Origin: an uncultured Clostridia bacterium
Lineage (GTDB): Bacteria > Bacillota > Clostridia > Christensenellales > CAG-314
DNA: 64,000 nt
Reading direction: 5' to 3'
Assembly: GCA_934230325.1 (NCBI GenBank)
Contig: CAKQEP010000006.1
Coordinates: 1-64,000 of the forward strand
This document shows, piece after piece, positions 30,350 through 39,387 of this stretch. Made by a program: the position numbers and the translations under genes. The stretch's first letter is position 1; each line of letters opens with the position of its first letter. The notes under the pieces are model-generated. The model was not told where the DNA came from. It saw only the letters and a list, made by a program, of their open reading frames with translations, and searched no databases.

Positions 30350-30579
30350 GTGCGTTTACCTCGATTCACAATTTATTATACAACAAAAAGGGCAAAAAAG
30401 CAAAACATTAGCGGTGTTTCGCAAGGCTTTTTGTCAAACAAACACCTGTTTGGCATATAATAAATTATTTACGTCAAAAAAAGGCGGCGTCGAGCGTAAC
30501 GGCGGCGGCAAAATCGTCCGAAATCCTAAATTCAAAATTTATATAGTTGCAAATATAATTGTCAAAACGGAGGTATTTT

Positions 30580-31239
30580 ATGCAGGAAAAACAAGCGAAT
30601 TTTTTTAAAGAACGCGGCGTATCGATACCCGAGCCGCAAACCGTTTTTATCGACGACGCCGTTAGGATAGGCAGCGGAACGACGATAATGCCTTTTTGCG
30701 TTTTGAGGGGGTTTACCACCGTCGGTTGCAACTGTTTTATCGACAGTTTTTGCCAACTTAACAACGCCGTCGTGATGGACGGCGCAGAAATCCGAAGCAG
30801 TCGCGTGACGGACAGTACGGTAGGTCAAAACGCGACGGTAGGTCCAAATGCGCACTTGCGGCAAAACTCGGCGGTAGGGGACGGTTGCAGAATAGGTAAT
30901 TTTGTAGAACTCAAAAACAGCGTGTTGGGGCAAGGCACAAAGGCGAGCCATCTCGCATACGTCGGTGACGCGACGGTGGGAAAAAACTGCAATATCGGGT
31001 GCGGGGCGGTATTTGTAAACTATGACGGGCGGGTAAAGCATCGCACGGTCGTAGGGGACAACGCTTTTATCGGAAGCAACTGCAATCTTATCGCGCCGCT
31101 GGAAATCGAAGGGGATTGTTTTATTGCGTGCGGCACGACGGTAACCAAAAACGTATCCAAAAACGATTTTGTCATAGGTCGCTCGCGGGAAACGATAAAG
31201 CCCGACACGGCAAACAAGTATCTTAAAGAGAGGGATTAA
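30580..31239 (+). CDS. GlmU-like left-handed beta-helix acetyltransferase without the uridylyltransferase domain
   Basis: A 219-residue protein equivalent to the C-terminal half of GlmU, which acetylates glucosamine-1-phosphate. Hexapeptide repeats run through most of it (for example VGQNATVGPNAHL). GlmU-type active-site landmarks are present: KASHLAYVGDATVGKNCNIG, then NYDGRVKHRT, then AFIGSNCNLIAPLEI. The N-terminal pyrophosphorylase domain is absent and a separate nucleotidyltransferase gene begins 2 bases after this one. CGGAGGTATTT precedes the ATG at 30580. Confidence 0.85.
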   Translation: MQEKQANFFKERGVSIPEPQTVFIDDAVRIGSGTTIMPFCVLRGFTTVGCNCFIDSFCQLNNAVVMDGAEIRSSRVTDSTVGQNATVGPNAHLRQNSAVGDGCRIGNFVELKNSVLGQGTKASHLAYVGDATVGKNCNIGCGAVFVNYDGRVKHRTVVGDNAFIGSNCNLIAPLEIEGDCFIACGTTVTKNVSKNDFVIGRSRETIKPDTANKYLKERD

Positions 31240-31240
31240 A

Positions 31241-31993
31241 ATGGAAAAAACGATAACCAAAGCCGTCGTATTGACGGCGGGGCAAGGCAAAAGAATGTTT
31301 CCGTTGACGGCGGCGATACCCAAAGCGTTGTTGCCCGTAGGGGGAAAACCCGCAGTTCAGCGCGCGGCGGAAGAAGCGGTAAAAAGCGGCGTCAAGGACA
31401 TTTGTTTTGTAGTAGGCGACGACGCGGTAAAAAATCATTTTTGTCGAGTTAAGGACGCGGAAAGGCTGTTTGGTGACGTCAACTTTGAGTTTAGAGTACA
31501 AAACGAGCCGAAAGGAAGCGGCGACGCTTTGCTTTGCGCTAAAGATTTTTGCGACGGCAAACCCTTTTTTGCGTTGAATTGCGACGACCTTTTTGCCGAC
31601 AACGTTTGCGGCGATATGCTAAAAAGTTTTGCGGGGAGCGGCGTCGTTGCCGTCAAAAGCGCAAGTCGCTCGGTTTGCGGAAGGTTTGGCGTGGCGTTTA
31701 CCTACCCCGACGGCAGACTCAAGTATATAGAAGAAAAACCGCCGATAAACAAAGTTCCGCGTTATCCGCAAGTTTTGGTAGGTCGCTATATCTTTGACGG
31801 CGACATATTTTACGCGCTTAAAGACGCTCGCAAAACCGATGGGGAACTCAGGTTGACCGACGGCGTAAATATTTTGGCTAAACAAAACGCGGTGTACTGT
31901 TCCTTTGTTTTGGGGGAGCGGTTTGACGTGGGAAACAAAGAGGATTATTTTAAAGCCTTTAAGTTTTTTGCCGAAAATGATTTTCCGTCTTGA
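31241..31993 (+). CDS. Sugar-1-phosphate nucleotidyltransferase, GalU-like
   Basis: A 250-residue enzyme that joins a sugar-1-phosphate to a nucleotide. The nucleotide loop LTAGQGKRMFPLT, substrate Lys in KALLPVGGKPAVQ, and FEFRVQNEPKGSGDALL are seen, and ALNCDDLF holds a catalytic Asp. EEKPP and the final GERFDVGNKEDYFKAF are typical of the GalU/RmlA-like group. It follows the acetyltransferase gene with almost no gap, so together they may make UDP-GlcNAc in two steps normally done by one protein; a role as a UTP-glucose-1-phosphate uridylyltransferase is the alternative. Confidence 0.85.
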   Translation: MEKTITKAVVLTAGQGKRMFPLTAAIPKALLPVGGKPAVQRAAEEAVKSGVKDICFVVGDDAVKNHFCRVKDAERLFGDVNFEFRVQNEPKGSGDALLCAKDFCDGKPFFALNCDDLFADNVCGDMLKSFAGSGVVAVKSASRSVCGRFGVAFTYPDGRLKYIEEKPPINKVPRYPQVLVGRYIFDGDIFYALKDARKTDGELRLTDGVNILAKQNAVYCSFVLGERFDVGNKEDYFKAFKFFAENDFPS

Positions 31994-32081
31994 CTTTATA
32001 CGGGGATAGTATTACAATAACGATATAGACGTATATATATTTATTCGTCTTAATCGGGGACGCTTTTGCCGCTTTAAAAAA

Positions 32082-32117
32082 ATCGACAAAATCGACAAAA
32101 TCAACAAAATCGTTAAA
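32082..32117 (+). repeat. Short 9-nt tandem repeat before pckG
   Basis: About four head-to-tail copies of ATCGACAAA (third ATCAACAAA, fourth ATCGTTAAA) in the leader of pckG. Confidence 0.7.
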
Positions 32118-32163
32118 GCGACAACCGCTACGCCCCAAAAAATAAACCAAAGGAGATACTTTT

Positions 32164-33930
32164 ATGGTCTGTCCCACAAAAAATCGTCAGGTAATCAAAT
32201 TTGTACAAGACGCCGCCGCGCTTTGCAAGCCGGACAACGTGATTTGGATTGACGGAAGCAAGCAACTTTACGACAAACTGCGCGAGCAAGTTCTTGCTAC
32301 CGGCGAAATGATACGGCTAAATCAGGAAATTTTGCCCGACTGTTATCTTCACCGTTCCGCCGTCAACGACGTTGCGCGCGTGGAAGGGAGAACGTTTATT
32401 TGCTGCCCCGACAAACGCGACGCAGGACCTACAAACAACTGGATGCCCCCCGAAGAAGCCTACAAAACCCTTTCCGGCATTTTTGACGGCTGTATGAAGG
32501 GCAGGGATATGTACGTCATTCCTTACAGTATGGGCAAGGTCGGCACGCCGTTTGCCAAAACGGGCATAGAAATAACAGACAGCCTTTACGTCGTGTTTAG
32601 TATGGAAATTATGACGCGCGTAGGTCAATACGTCTTGGACGCGCTGGGGGATAGCAACGACTTTGTTCGCGGACTTCACAGCAAGGCAGAACTGGACGAA
32701 AACAAGCGGTATATCTGCCACTTTCCGCAGGACAACACTATTTGGTCGGTCAACAGCGGGTACGGCGGAAACGTACTGCTCGGCAAAAAGTGCTTTGCTT
32801 TGCGTATAGCGAGTTATCAAGCCAAAAACGAAGGCTGGCTTGCGGAACATATGCTCATTTTGGGACTTACCAAACCCGACGGAAAAACCCGCTATATTTG
32901 CGCCGCGTTCCCCTCTGCTTGCGGAAAAACCAACCTTGCAATGCTGATTCCGCCGGAAGGATACCGCCGTCGCGGCTACAAGATAGAAACGGTGGGCGAC
33001 GACATCGCTTGGATTCGCAAAGGCGACGACGGCTGCCTTTATGCCGTCAATCCGGAAAACGGATTTTTTGGAGTTGCGCCCGGCACAAACCAAAAGAGCA
33101 ACCCCAACGCCCTTGCCGCAACCCGCAAAGGCACGATATTTACAAACGTAGTTCAAAATCTCGACGACAACACCGTGTGGTGGGAAGGTCTCGGAGAACC
33201 GCCTAAACACGCGCTAAACTGGAAAGGCGAAGCGTGGACGGCGGACAGCGGAACAAAAGGCGCGCACCCCAACAGCCGCTTTACCGCTCCGACCGCAAAC
33301 TGCCCGTGCCTGAGTCCTAAATTCGAAACGGGAGAAGGCGTAAAAATTTCCGCTTTCATTTTTGGCGGACGCCGCGCAAAAACCGTTCCGCTGGTGTATC
33401 AGTCCCGCGACTGGCAACACGGCGTGTTTATGGGGAGCGTGATGGCAAGCGAAACGACGGCGGCGGCGACGGGCGCGGTGGGAGTTCTCAGACGCGATCC
33501 GATGGCAATGCTGCCCTTCTGCGGTTACAATATGAGCGACTACTTTGCCCACTGGCTCAAAACGGGTAAGGAAATTAAAGACGCGCCAAAAATCTTTAAC
33601 GTCAACTGGTTTAGAACGGACGACGATGGAAAATTTGTGTGGCCGGGATTTGGCGACAACCTCCGCGTGTTGGACTGGATAATAGATAGATGCGAAGACA
33701 AAATAGACGCAAAAGAAACCGAAATCGGTTTTGTTCCTTACGCTAAAGATATCAACGTAGAAGGCACAAACGTTGACCAAAAAACGCTGGAAAGTCTGCT
33801 GGAAGTCAACAAGGAAGAATGGAAAAAAGAGGCGGAATCGATAAAAGAACATTACAAAAAGTTCGGTGACGACCTGCCCGAAGAATTGCGCCGTCAACTC
33901 GATATTTTGCAACAGGACCTTAACAAATAG
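32164..33930 (+). CDS. pckG: Phosphoenolpyruvate carboxykinase, GTP-dependent
   Basis: A 588-residue enzyme interconverting oxaloacetate and PEP. GTP-type features: the P-loop FPSACGKTNLAMLIPPEG containing the reactive Cys, the metal site GDDIAWI, the PEP-site RDAGPTNNWM near residue 80, and the C-terminal guanine-pocket segment FCGYNMSDYFAHWL. In anaerobes it often works toward oxaloacetate in fermentation. AAAGGAGAT precedes the ATG. Monocistronic; two terminators follow. Confidence 0.96.
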   Translation: MVCPTKNRQVIKFVQDAAALCKPDNVIWIDGSKQLYDKLREQVLATGEMIRLNQEILPDCYLHRSAVNDVARVEGRTFICCPDKRDAGPTNNWMPPEEAYKTLSGIFDGCMKGRDMYVIPYSMGKVGTPFAKTGIEITDSLYVVFSMEIMTRVGQYVLDALGDSNDFVRGLHSKAELDENKRYICHFPQDNTIWSVNSGYGGNVLLGKKCFALRIASYQAKNEGWLAEHMLILGLTKPDGKTRYICAAFPSACGKTNLAMLIPPEGYRRRGYKIETVGDDIAWIRKGDDGCLYAVNPENGFFGVAPGTNQKSNPNALAATRKGTIFTNVVQNLDDNTVWWEGLGEPPKHALNWKGEAWTADSGTKGAHPNSRFTAPTANCPCLSPKFETGEGVKISAFIFGGRRAKTVPLVYQSRDWQHGVFMGSVMASETTAAATGAVGVLRRDPMAMLPFCGYNMSDYFAHWLKTGKEIKDAPKIFNVNWFRTDDDGKFVWPGFGDNLRVLDWIIDRCEDKIDAKETEIGFVPYAKDINVEGTNVDQKTLESLLEVNKEEWKKEAESIKEHYKKFGDDLPEELRRQLDILQQDLNK

Positions 33931-34078
33931 ACGTTATGCTAAAAAATGCCGCAAATATACCTATGACGAGCGTATTAAATCGGCATTGTATTGATAAGCA
34001 AAGCACATTTGCCAACATATAAAAGATTTTACTTTGTGTTTTGTAGTAAGTATATCTTTTTAAATGGCTATCGTTAAA

Positions 34079-34138
34079 TTGTCATTGCGAACAAAACGCC
34101 ACCGCACAACGGTGGCGTTTTGTGTGGCAATCACGCGG
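34079..34138 (+). repeat. Dispersed GTCATTGCGA..TGGCAATC repeat with a terminator inside
   Basis: GTCATTGCGAA and TGTGGCAATC, the end words of a dispersed repeat also present near 62728-62887, flank the strong hairpin at 34092-34122. Confidence 0.5.
34092..34122. terminator. Terminator after pckG
   Basis: A 13-bp stem CAAAACGCCACCG / CGGTGGCGTTTTG with loop CACAA. Confidence 0.75.
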
Positions 34139-34185
34139 AAGCGAACCTTGTAAAAAATCAATTTACGCAAAATGAGCCTTATTAC

Positions 34186-34224
34186 AACGGGCGGTACAAA
34201 ATAAGTACCGTCCGTTGATTTTTT
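34186..34224 (+). terminator. Second terminator before the gyrBA unit
   Basis: A 12-bp stem AACGGGCGGTAC / GTACCGTCCGTT (one G-U pair) with loop AAAATAA, then GATTTTTT. The rest of 33931-34440 shows no gene. Confidence 0.8.
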
Positions 34225-34453
34225 GGCGTTTTTTGTCAACGGTAAATGCAAAAGAAAATGCAAAACTGTTTTTGGTGCGGTTTTGTTCGGCGGGCAAAAA
34301 CGGCTTGATTTGCCGAGTTTTGTCGACGCGGCAATAATGGCAAAACGGGCGGTCGGCGTTGCTCGTAGCCGTTTGCGGGCGTAAAAACGCAATATGACAA
34401 AAAATATATCCGTTGTTTTGCTCAAAACGCTTTATTTTATTTTGATTTTGTGA

Positions 34454-34459
34454 TATAAT
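34454..34459 (+). promoter_or_regulatory. -10 element of gyrBA
   Basis: TATAAT within TTGTGATATAAT; the -35 region is weak. A leader of about 185 nt precedes gyrB, and no conserved motif was recognised in it. Confidence 0.55.
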
Positions 34460-34649
34460 ATCGGTAAAGTAAACGTCGGTCGCAAAAACCCTATTTGCTC
34501 AAGCCTTGCCAAGCGGCGGGTTGACCTTTAAAAACGGTTGGTTGACTTTGCAAAACAGAGCCGTAAGGCGTTGCAAAAAAACGAGCAAAGAGTAGCGGCG
34601 TACCGACGTAAACATAATTTTAAACTTAATTATCGTTTGGAGGAACAAA

Positions 34650-36557
34650 ATGACGGATAAACATAGCGTTAATTACGGGGAGGAAAACATACAGGTTTTG
34701 GAGGGGCTCGATCCGGTTCGCAAACGTCCCGGTATGTATATCGGCAGTACCGACGAAAGGGGTTTGCACCATCTTGCCGTAGAAATACTGGACAATTCCA
34801 TCGACGAGGCGTTGCAAGGGTATTGTACGCACATCGAGTTGTTTATAAACGAAGACGGCAGTCTTCTTATCAGGGATAACGGGCGCGGAATACCTTGCGG
34901 GATTCACAAGACGGAAGGTATAAGCGCGGTAGAAGTATGTCTTACCAAACTTCACGCCGGGGGAAAGTTTGGTGGCGGCGGATACACCATTAGCGGCGGC
35001 TTGCACGGCGTCGGGTTGTCCTGCGTAAACGCGCTCAGCGAGTGGTTGCGGGTGGACGTATACCAAGACGGAAAGCATCACTATCAAATGTATCGTCGCG
35101 GTGTTCCCGAAGCGCGTCTTGCCGTTGTCGGCGACGCAGACAAGACGGGTACGGACATTACCTTTATGCCGGATAAGGAAATTTTTGAAACCACGACGTG
35201 GGATTACGACCGCATAAAAATCCGCGTGAGAGAAGTGGCGTATCTCAACAAGGGGTTGCGGTTGACGCTTACCGACAAAAGGCAGGGCAAAGAGCGCAGC
35301 GAAACTTTTTGTTATCAAGGCGGCGTTGCGGAGTTTGTAGACCACCTTAATAGGGGCAAGGAAACTTTGTTTTCCAACAAGATTTACATCGACAAATCGG
35401 TGAAGGAAGGCGAAGTGGAGATTGCGTTGCAGTTTAACGACACGTACAACGAAGTAATATATTCTTACGCCAACAACATCAACACGGAAGAAGGCGGCGC
35501 GCACCTTGACGGTTTTAAAAACGCGCTCACCAAAGTGGTAAACGATTACGCCAAAAAAGCCAAAATGATAAAGGAGGACGAAAAACTTTCCGGCGAGGAC
35601 ATAAGGGAAGGTTTGACCGCCGTCATTTCCGTCAAGTTGGAGGACCCGCAGTTTGAAGGGCAGACCAAAACAAAGTTGGGCAACAGCAGTATGCGTACCG
35701 CCGTTACCCGCGTCGTAACGGAAGAAATAGGCACTTTTTTTGAAGAAAATCCAAAAGAAGCGCGCGACCTTGTTCTCAAATGCATAGCGTCGGCAAGAGC
35801 GAGAGAAGCGGCGAGAAACGCCCGCGACCTTACCCGCCGCAAAGGAGTTTTTGAGAGTACCACCTTGCCCGGTAAACTTGCCGATTGCACCGAGCGCGAC
35901 CGCAGATTCAGCGAAATATTTTTGGTTGAGGGCGACAGCGCGGGCGGCACGGCAAAGCAAGGCAGGGACAGACGGTTTCAGGCCATTTTGCCTTTGCGCG
36001 GCAAAATCTTGAACGTAGAAAAAACTCGGTTGGGCAAAGTTTTGGAAAATGAAGAAATAAAGTCGATGATTACGGCTTTCGGGTGCGGTATTCACGACGA
36101 CTTTAATGAGGAAAAGTTGCGTTACGACCGCATAATATGTATGACCGACGCCGACGTTGACGGCAGTCACATAAGAATACTTTTGCTTACTTTCTTTTTC
36201 CGCTTTATGCGGCCGCTTATCGAGAAAGGTCACGTTTATATCGCGCAACCGCCTTTGTACAGAATAACAAAAAACAAAGTCGATTATTACGTTTATACGG
36301 ACGAGGAACTCAACCGCAAACAAGCGGAAATCGGGCGCGGCGGCGTCGTTCAGCGGTACAAGGGACTCGGAGAAATGTCCAGCGAACAGTTGTGGCAAAC
36401 GACGATGAACCCCGAAAGCCGCGTTATGCTCAAAGTCACGATGGAAGACGCATACGAAGCGGACGCTACTTTTACCACGCTTATGGGCGACGACCCCGAG
36501 TTGCGGCGTCAGTTTATTGTAGAAAACGCAACGTTGGTCACCGAGTTGGATATTTAA
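34650..36557 (+). CDS. gyrB: DNA gyrase subunit B
   Basis: A 635-residue ATPase subunit. GHKL ATP-binding motifs: EILDNSIDEAL, IRDNGRGIPCG and the lid GGKFGGGGYTISGGLHGVG. The TOPRIM region has LVEGDSAGGTAKQGRDR with the catalytic Glu and the MTDADVDGSHI metal site; the C-terminal YKGLGEMSSEQLW closes it. Length is that of short Gram-positive GyrB. gyrA follows after 12 bases. Pairing with a gyrA that has a true GyrA-box argues against ParE. Confidence 0.97.
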   Translation: MTDKHSVNYGEENIQVLEGLDPVRKRPGMYIGSTDERGLHHLAVEILDNSIDEALQGYCTHIELFINEDGSLLIRDNGRGIPCGIHKTEGISAVEVCLTKLHAGGKFGGGGYTISGGLHGVGLSCVNALSEWLRVDVYQDGKHHYQMYRRGVPEARLAVVGDADKTGTDITFMPDKEIFETTTWDYDRIKIRVREVAYLNKGLRLTLTDKRQGKERSETFCYQGGVAEFVDHLNRGKETLFSNKIYIDKSVKEGEVEIALQFNDTYNEVIYSYANNINTEEGGAHLDGFKNALTKVVNDYAKKAKMIKEDEKLSGEDIREGLTAVISVKLEDPQFEGQTKTKLGNSSMRTAVTRVVTEEIGTFFEENPKEARDLVLKCIASARAREAARNARDLTRRKGVFESTTLPGKLADCTERDRRFSEIFLVEGDSAGGTAKQGRDRRFQAILPLRGKILNVEKTRLGKVLENEEIKSMITAFGCGIHDDFNEEKLRYDRIICMTDADVDGSHIRILLLTFFFRFMRPLIEKGHVYIAQPPLYRITKNKVDYYVYTDEELNRKQAEIGRGGVVQRYKGLGEMSSEQLWQTTMNPESRVMLKVTMEDAYEADATFTTLMGDDPELRRQFIVENATLVTELDI

Positions 36558-36569
36558 GGAGAGGCAATT

Positions 36570-39050
36570 ATGTCGGAAAAACACGATAGTATAGAATATC
36601 AAAAGGCGTTGGAAAATACCAACGACAAAAAAATAAAAATAGTTGACGAAGTAAAAAAATCCTTTATCGCTTACGCTATGGCGGTCAACGTCAGCCGCGC
36701 TATTCCCGACGTAAGAGACGGACTTAAACCCGTTCACAGACGTATTTTGTACGCTATGAACGATATGGGCAACACCTACGACAAACCTACCAAAAAGTGC
36801 GCGCGTATCGTCGGCGAAGTGTTGGGCAAGTACCACCCGCACGGCGACAGCGCGGTTTACGACGCTTTGGTCAGGTTGGCGCAGGACTTTACCATACGCT
36901 GTCCGTTGGTGGAAGGTCAGGGAAACTTTGGCAGCGTTGACGGCGATCCGCCCGCCGCCGCAAGGTACACGGAAGCGCGACTCAGCAAAATCGCGGGAGA
37001 ACTTTTGCGCGATATAGATAAGGAAACGGTAAACTTTGGACCAAACTTTGACGATACGTTAAAGCAACCGCTCGTGTTACCTTCGCGGTACCCCAACATT
37101 TTGGTAAACGGCGCGGACGGTATTGCGGTGGGTATGGCTACTAATATTCCGCCGCACAACTTGGGAGAAGTGATAGACGCATGCATTGCGCAACTCAACA
37201 ACCCCGACATTTCTTTGGAAGAATTGATGACCTTGTTGCCTGCGCCGGACTTTCCTACGGGCGGCGTTATGATGGGTATGAACGGCGTCAAAATGGCTTA
37301 CAAAACGGGCAAAGGCGTGATTATTTTGCGCGCCAAAACCGAAATCGAAGAGTTTGCAAACGGTACGCGTAGCAGAATCGTCATTACGGAACTTCCGTAT
37401 CAGGTAAACAAAGCCAACCTAATAAAAAGTATGGCAAACCTCGTCAAAGATAAAAAAATCGAGGGCATCAGCGATATAAAAGAGGAAAGCGACCGTCACG
37501 GTATGCGTATCGTCGTGGACGTCAAAAAGGAATCCAACGCGCAAGTGGTGCTAAACGCGCTGTTTAAACAAACGCAGTTGCAAATATCTTTCGGCATAAT
37601 TTTGTTGGCGTTGGCGCACGGAGAACCCAAAATTATGGGGCTTAAAGACGTTTTTGCCTATTATATCGAGCATCAGAAAGACGTCGTTTTGCGCCGCACT
37701 CAATTCGATTTGGAAAAAGCAAAAGAGCGTCACCATATCGTCGGAGGCTTGGTTATTGCGCAGGACAACATAGACAGAGTAGTGGAAATTATCAAAAAAT
37801 CCGCAGATAGGTCCGTCGCGCAGGAAAAACTTATGTCCACCTTTATGCTGTCGGAAAAACAAGCCAACGCAATTCTCGATATGAGATTGTCCCGCCTTAC
37901 CAGTTTGGAAGTGGAGAGTTTGCACGCAGAGTTGAAGGACCTCGAAAAACGCATAGAAGAGTTGCAAAGCATTATCGATACGCCCGCAAAGGTCATAGAG
38001 ATAATAGAAACGGAAATGTCGGAGATAAAGGCAAAGTACAACGAGCCGCGCCGCACTCAAATCGCTTACGACTACGACGGGGATATTGCGATAGGCGACC
38101 TTATCGCCAAAGAAGACGTTATGATAAGTATGACGCACTTCGGATATATCAAACGCTTGCCCGTCGCAGAGTACAAAGCGCAACATCGCGGCGGCAAAGG
38201 CGTCACGGCGCACAAGCCTAAGGAAGAAGATTTTGTAGAAAAAATGTTTGTTTCCAACACTCACGACGATTTGTTGTACTTCACCAACAAGGGCAGAGTG
38301 TACTGCACCAAAGCGTACGAAATTCCCGAAGCGCAAAAAGTGGCGAGGGGACGCGCTATCATCAACCTTTTGCAACTGTCGGAAGGGGAAAAAGTTACCG
38401 CTATCATTCCGCGTAAAGAAGACGCGACGGGGTATCTGTTTATGGCAACGGCAAAAGGTCTTGTCAAAAAAACCGACCTCAAAGAGTTTGAAAATATCCG
38501 CAAAGTCGGCAAAATAGCAATAAGCCTTTGCGAAGACGACGAGTTGGTGGGCGTAGATATGACCGACGGCAAAAGAGAAATTCTTATCGCGTCGTTTGGC
38601 GGAAAATGTATCAGATTCTGCGAAAAAGACGTTCGCGCTATGGGCAGAGAAGCGCAGGGCGTCCGGAGTATTCACCTTGACGATGACGACCGCGTAGTAG
38701 ATATGGCGGTGGTAGAAGAAGGCAAGGAAGTTTTGACCGTCAGCCAAAACGGGTACGGAAAGCGCAGCGATATAGAAGATTATCGTTTGCAATCCCGCGC
38801 GGGCAAGGGCATAAAAGCGGGTACGTTCAACGAAAAAACGGGCAAACTCGTCAACCTCAAACTTATCGACCCGTCCGACGATATTATGTTGATATCCGAC
38901 ACGGGCGTAGTGATAAGAGTTGCGGCAGAAGACGTAAGCAAAATAGGCAGGGATACTTTGGGCGTGCGCATTATGAAGTTTAAGTCGGAAGACTCAAAGG
39001 TCGTTTGCGTTGCAAACACCCCCGCCGAAGCGGAAGAAATAGAAGAATAA
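36570..39050 (+). CDS. gyrA: DNA gyrase subunit A
   Basis: An 826-residue cleavage subunit. The active-site Tyr is about residue 133 in AARYTEARLSKIA. The quinolone-resistance region reads KYHPHGDSAVYD, with a wild-type-like Ser at about residue 94. The C-terminal beta-pinwheel carries the GyrA-box as QHRGGKG, which marks gyrase rather than topoisomerase IV, and repeated blades (GKRSDIEDYRLQSRAGKGIK). Acidic C-terminal tail. Cotranscribed with gyrB. A terminator follows. Confidence 0.97.
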   Translation: MSEKHDSIEYQKALENTNDKKIKIVDEVKKSFIAYAMAVNVSRAIPDVRDGLKPVHRRILYAMNDMGNTYDKPTKKCARIVGEVLGKYHPHGDSAVYDALVRLAQDFTIRCPLVEGQGNFGSVDGDPPAAARYTEARLSKIAGELLRDIDKETVNFGPNFDDTLKQPLVLPSRYPNILVNGADGIAVGMATNIPPHNLGEVIDACIAQLNNPDISLEELMTLLPAPDFPTGGVMMGMNGVKMAYKTGKGVIILRAKTEIEEFANGTRSRIVITELPYQVNKANLIKSMANLVKDKKIEGISDIKEESDRHGMRIVVDVKKESNAQVVLNALFKQTQLQISFGIILLALAHGEPKIMGLKDVFAYYIEHQKDVVLRRTQFDLEKAKERHHIVGGLVIAQDNIDRVVEIIKKSADRSVAQEKLMSTFMLSEKQANAILDMRLSRLTSLEVESLHAELKDLEKRIEELQSIIDTPAKVIEIIETEMSEIKAKYNEPRRTQIAYDYDGDIAIGDLIAKEDVMISMTHFGYIKRLPVAEYKAQHRGGKGVTAHKPKEEDFVEKMFVSNTHDDLLYFTNKGRVYCTKAYEIPEAQKVARGRAIINLLQLSEGEKVTAIIPRKEDATGYLFMATAKGLVKKTDLKEFENIRKVGKIAISLCEDDELVGVDMTDGKREILIASFGGKCIRFCEKDVRAMGREAQGVRSIHLDDDDRVVDMAVVEEGKEVLTVSQNGYGKRSDIEDYRLQSRAGKGIKAGTFNEKTGKLVNLKLIDPSDDIMLISDTGVVIRVAAEDVSKIGRDTLGVRIMKFKSEDSKVVCVANTPAEAEEIEE

Positions 39051-39091
39051 CGCAAAAATCAATATACGCTACCCAAAAAACACGACAAACG

Positions 39092-39122
39092 ATTGCCGCA
39101 GACAAACTGCGGCAATTCTTTT
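39092..39122 (+). terminator. Terminator of gyrBA
   Basis: A 10-bp stem ATTGCCGCAG / CTGCGGCAAT with loop ACAAA, then TCTTTTT. Confidence 0.88.
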
Positions 39123-39250
39123 TGCGTTGTGGTGCGATTTAAGCTAAAAAACCGCTTGACAAAGCAACCTAATAAATAATAATAAATCAAAAGTATAAAA
39201 ACTCACGGCAAATCACAGCCTTTGCGTTGCGTCGATGTATAAAAATAAAA

Positions 39251-39297
39251 ACACAACATATTGTGGTGGTTAAAAAAAATTTCACAATATTTTGTGT
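39251..39297 (+). promoter_or_regulatory. Pair of NrdR boxes upstream of nrdD
   Basis: ACACAACATATTGTGG (39251-39266) and TCACAATATTTTGTGT (39282-39297) match the NrdR box pattern ACACnATATnnnGTGT-like dyad, with centres 31 bp apart (about three helical turns), the spacing NrdR needs. They lie just upstream of the -35 element, as in other ribonucleotide reductase operons, so nrdD-trxB is expected to be repressed by NrdR in response to ATP/dATP. Confidence 0.85.
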
Positions 39298-39305
39298 TTT
39301 TTCGC

Positions 39306-39334
39306 TTGACAAATCATAATAAGTGTTGCATAAT
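39306..39334 (+). promoter_or_regulatory. Promoter of nrdD-trxB
   Basis: TTGACA (39306-39311), 17-bp spacer, CATAAT (39329-39334). The upstream NrdR box ends 8 bp before it. Confidence 0.88.
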
Positions 39335-39387
39335 AAAAAGGCGACACAACACGAGCGGCATTTTTGCCGTCGGCAAGGAGGTTTATT

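Noticed and set aside
32041..32160. Functional operator from the ATCGACAAA repeat before pckG
   Set aside because: Similar short AT-rich slippage repeats occur elsewhere (for example 530-562), so it is listed only as a simple repeat.
34626..36842. 738-residue minus-strand frame opposite gyrB
   Set aside because: It is the antisense shadow of gyrB caused by codon bias; the composition is unlike any protein family and there is no start signal.
37551..38792. 413-residue minus-strand frame opposite gyrA, and similar long frames opposite nrdD and pckG
   Set aside because: Shadows of strongly biased host genes; no motifs and no ribosome sites.
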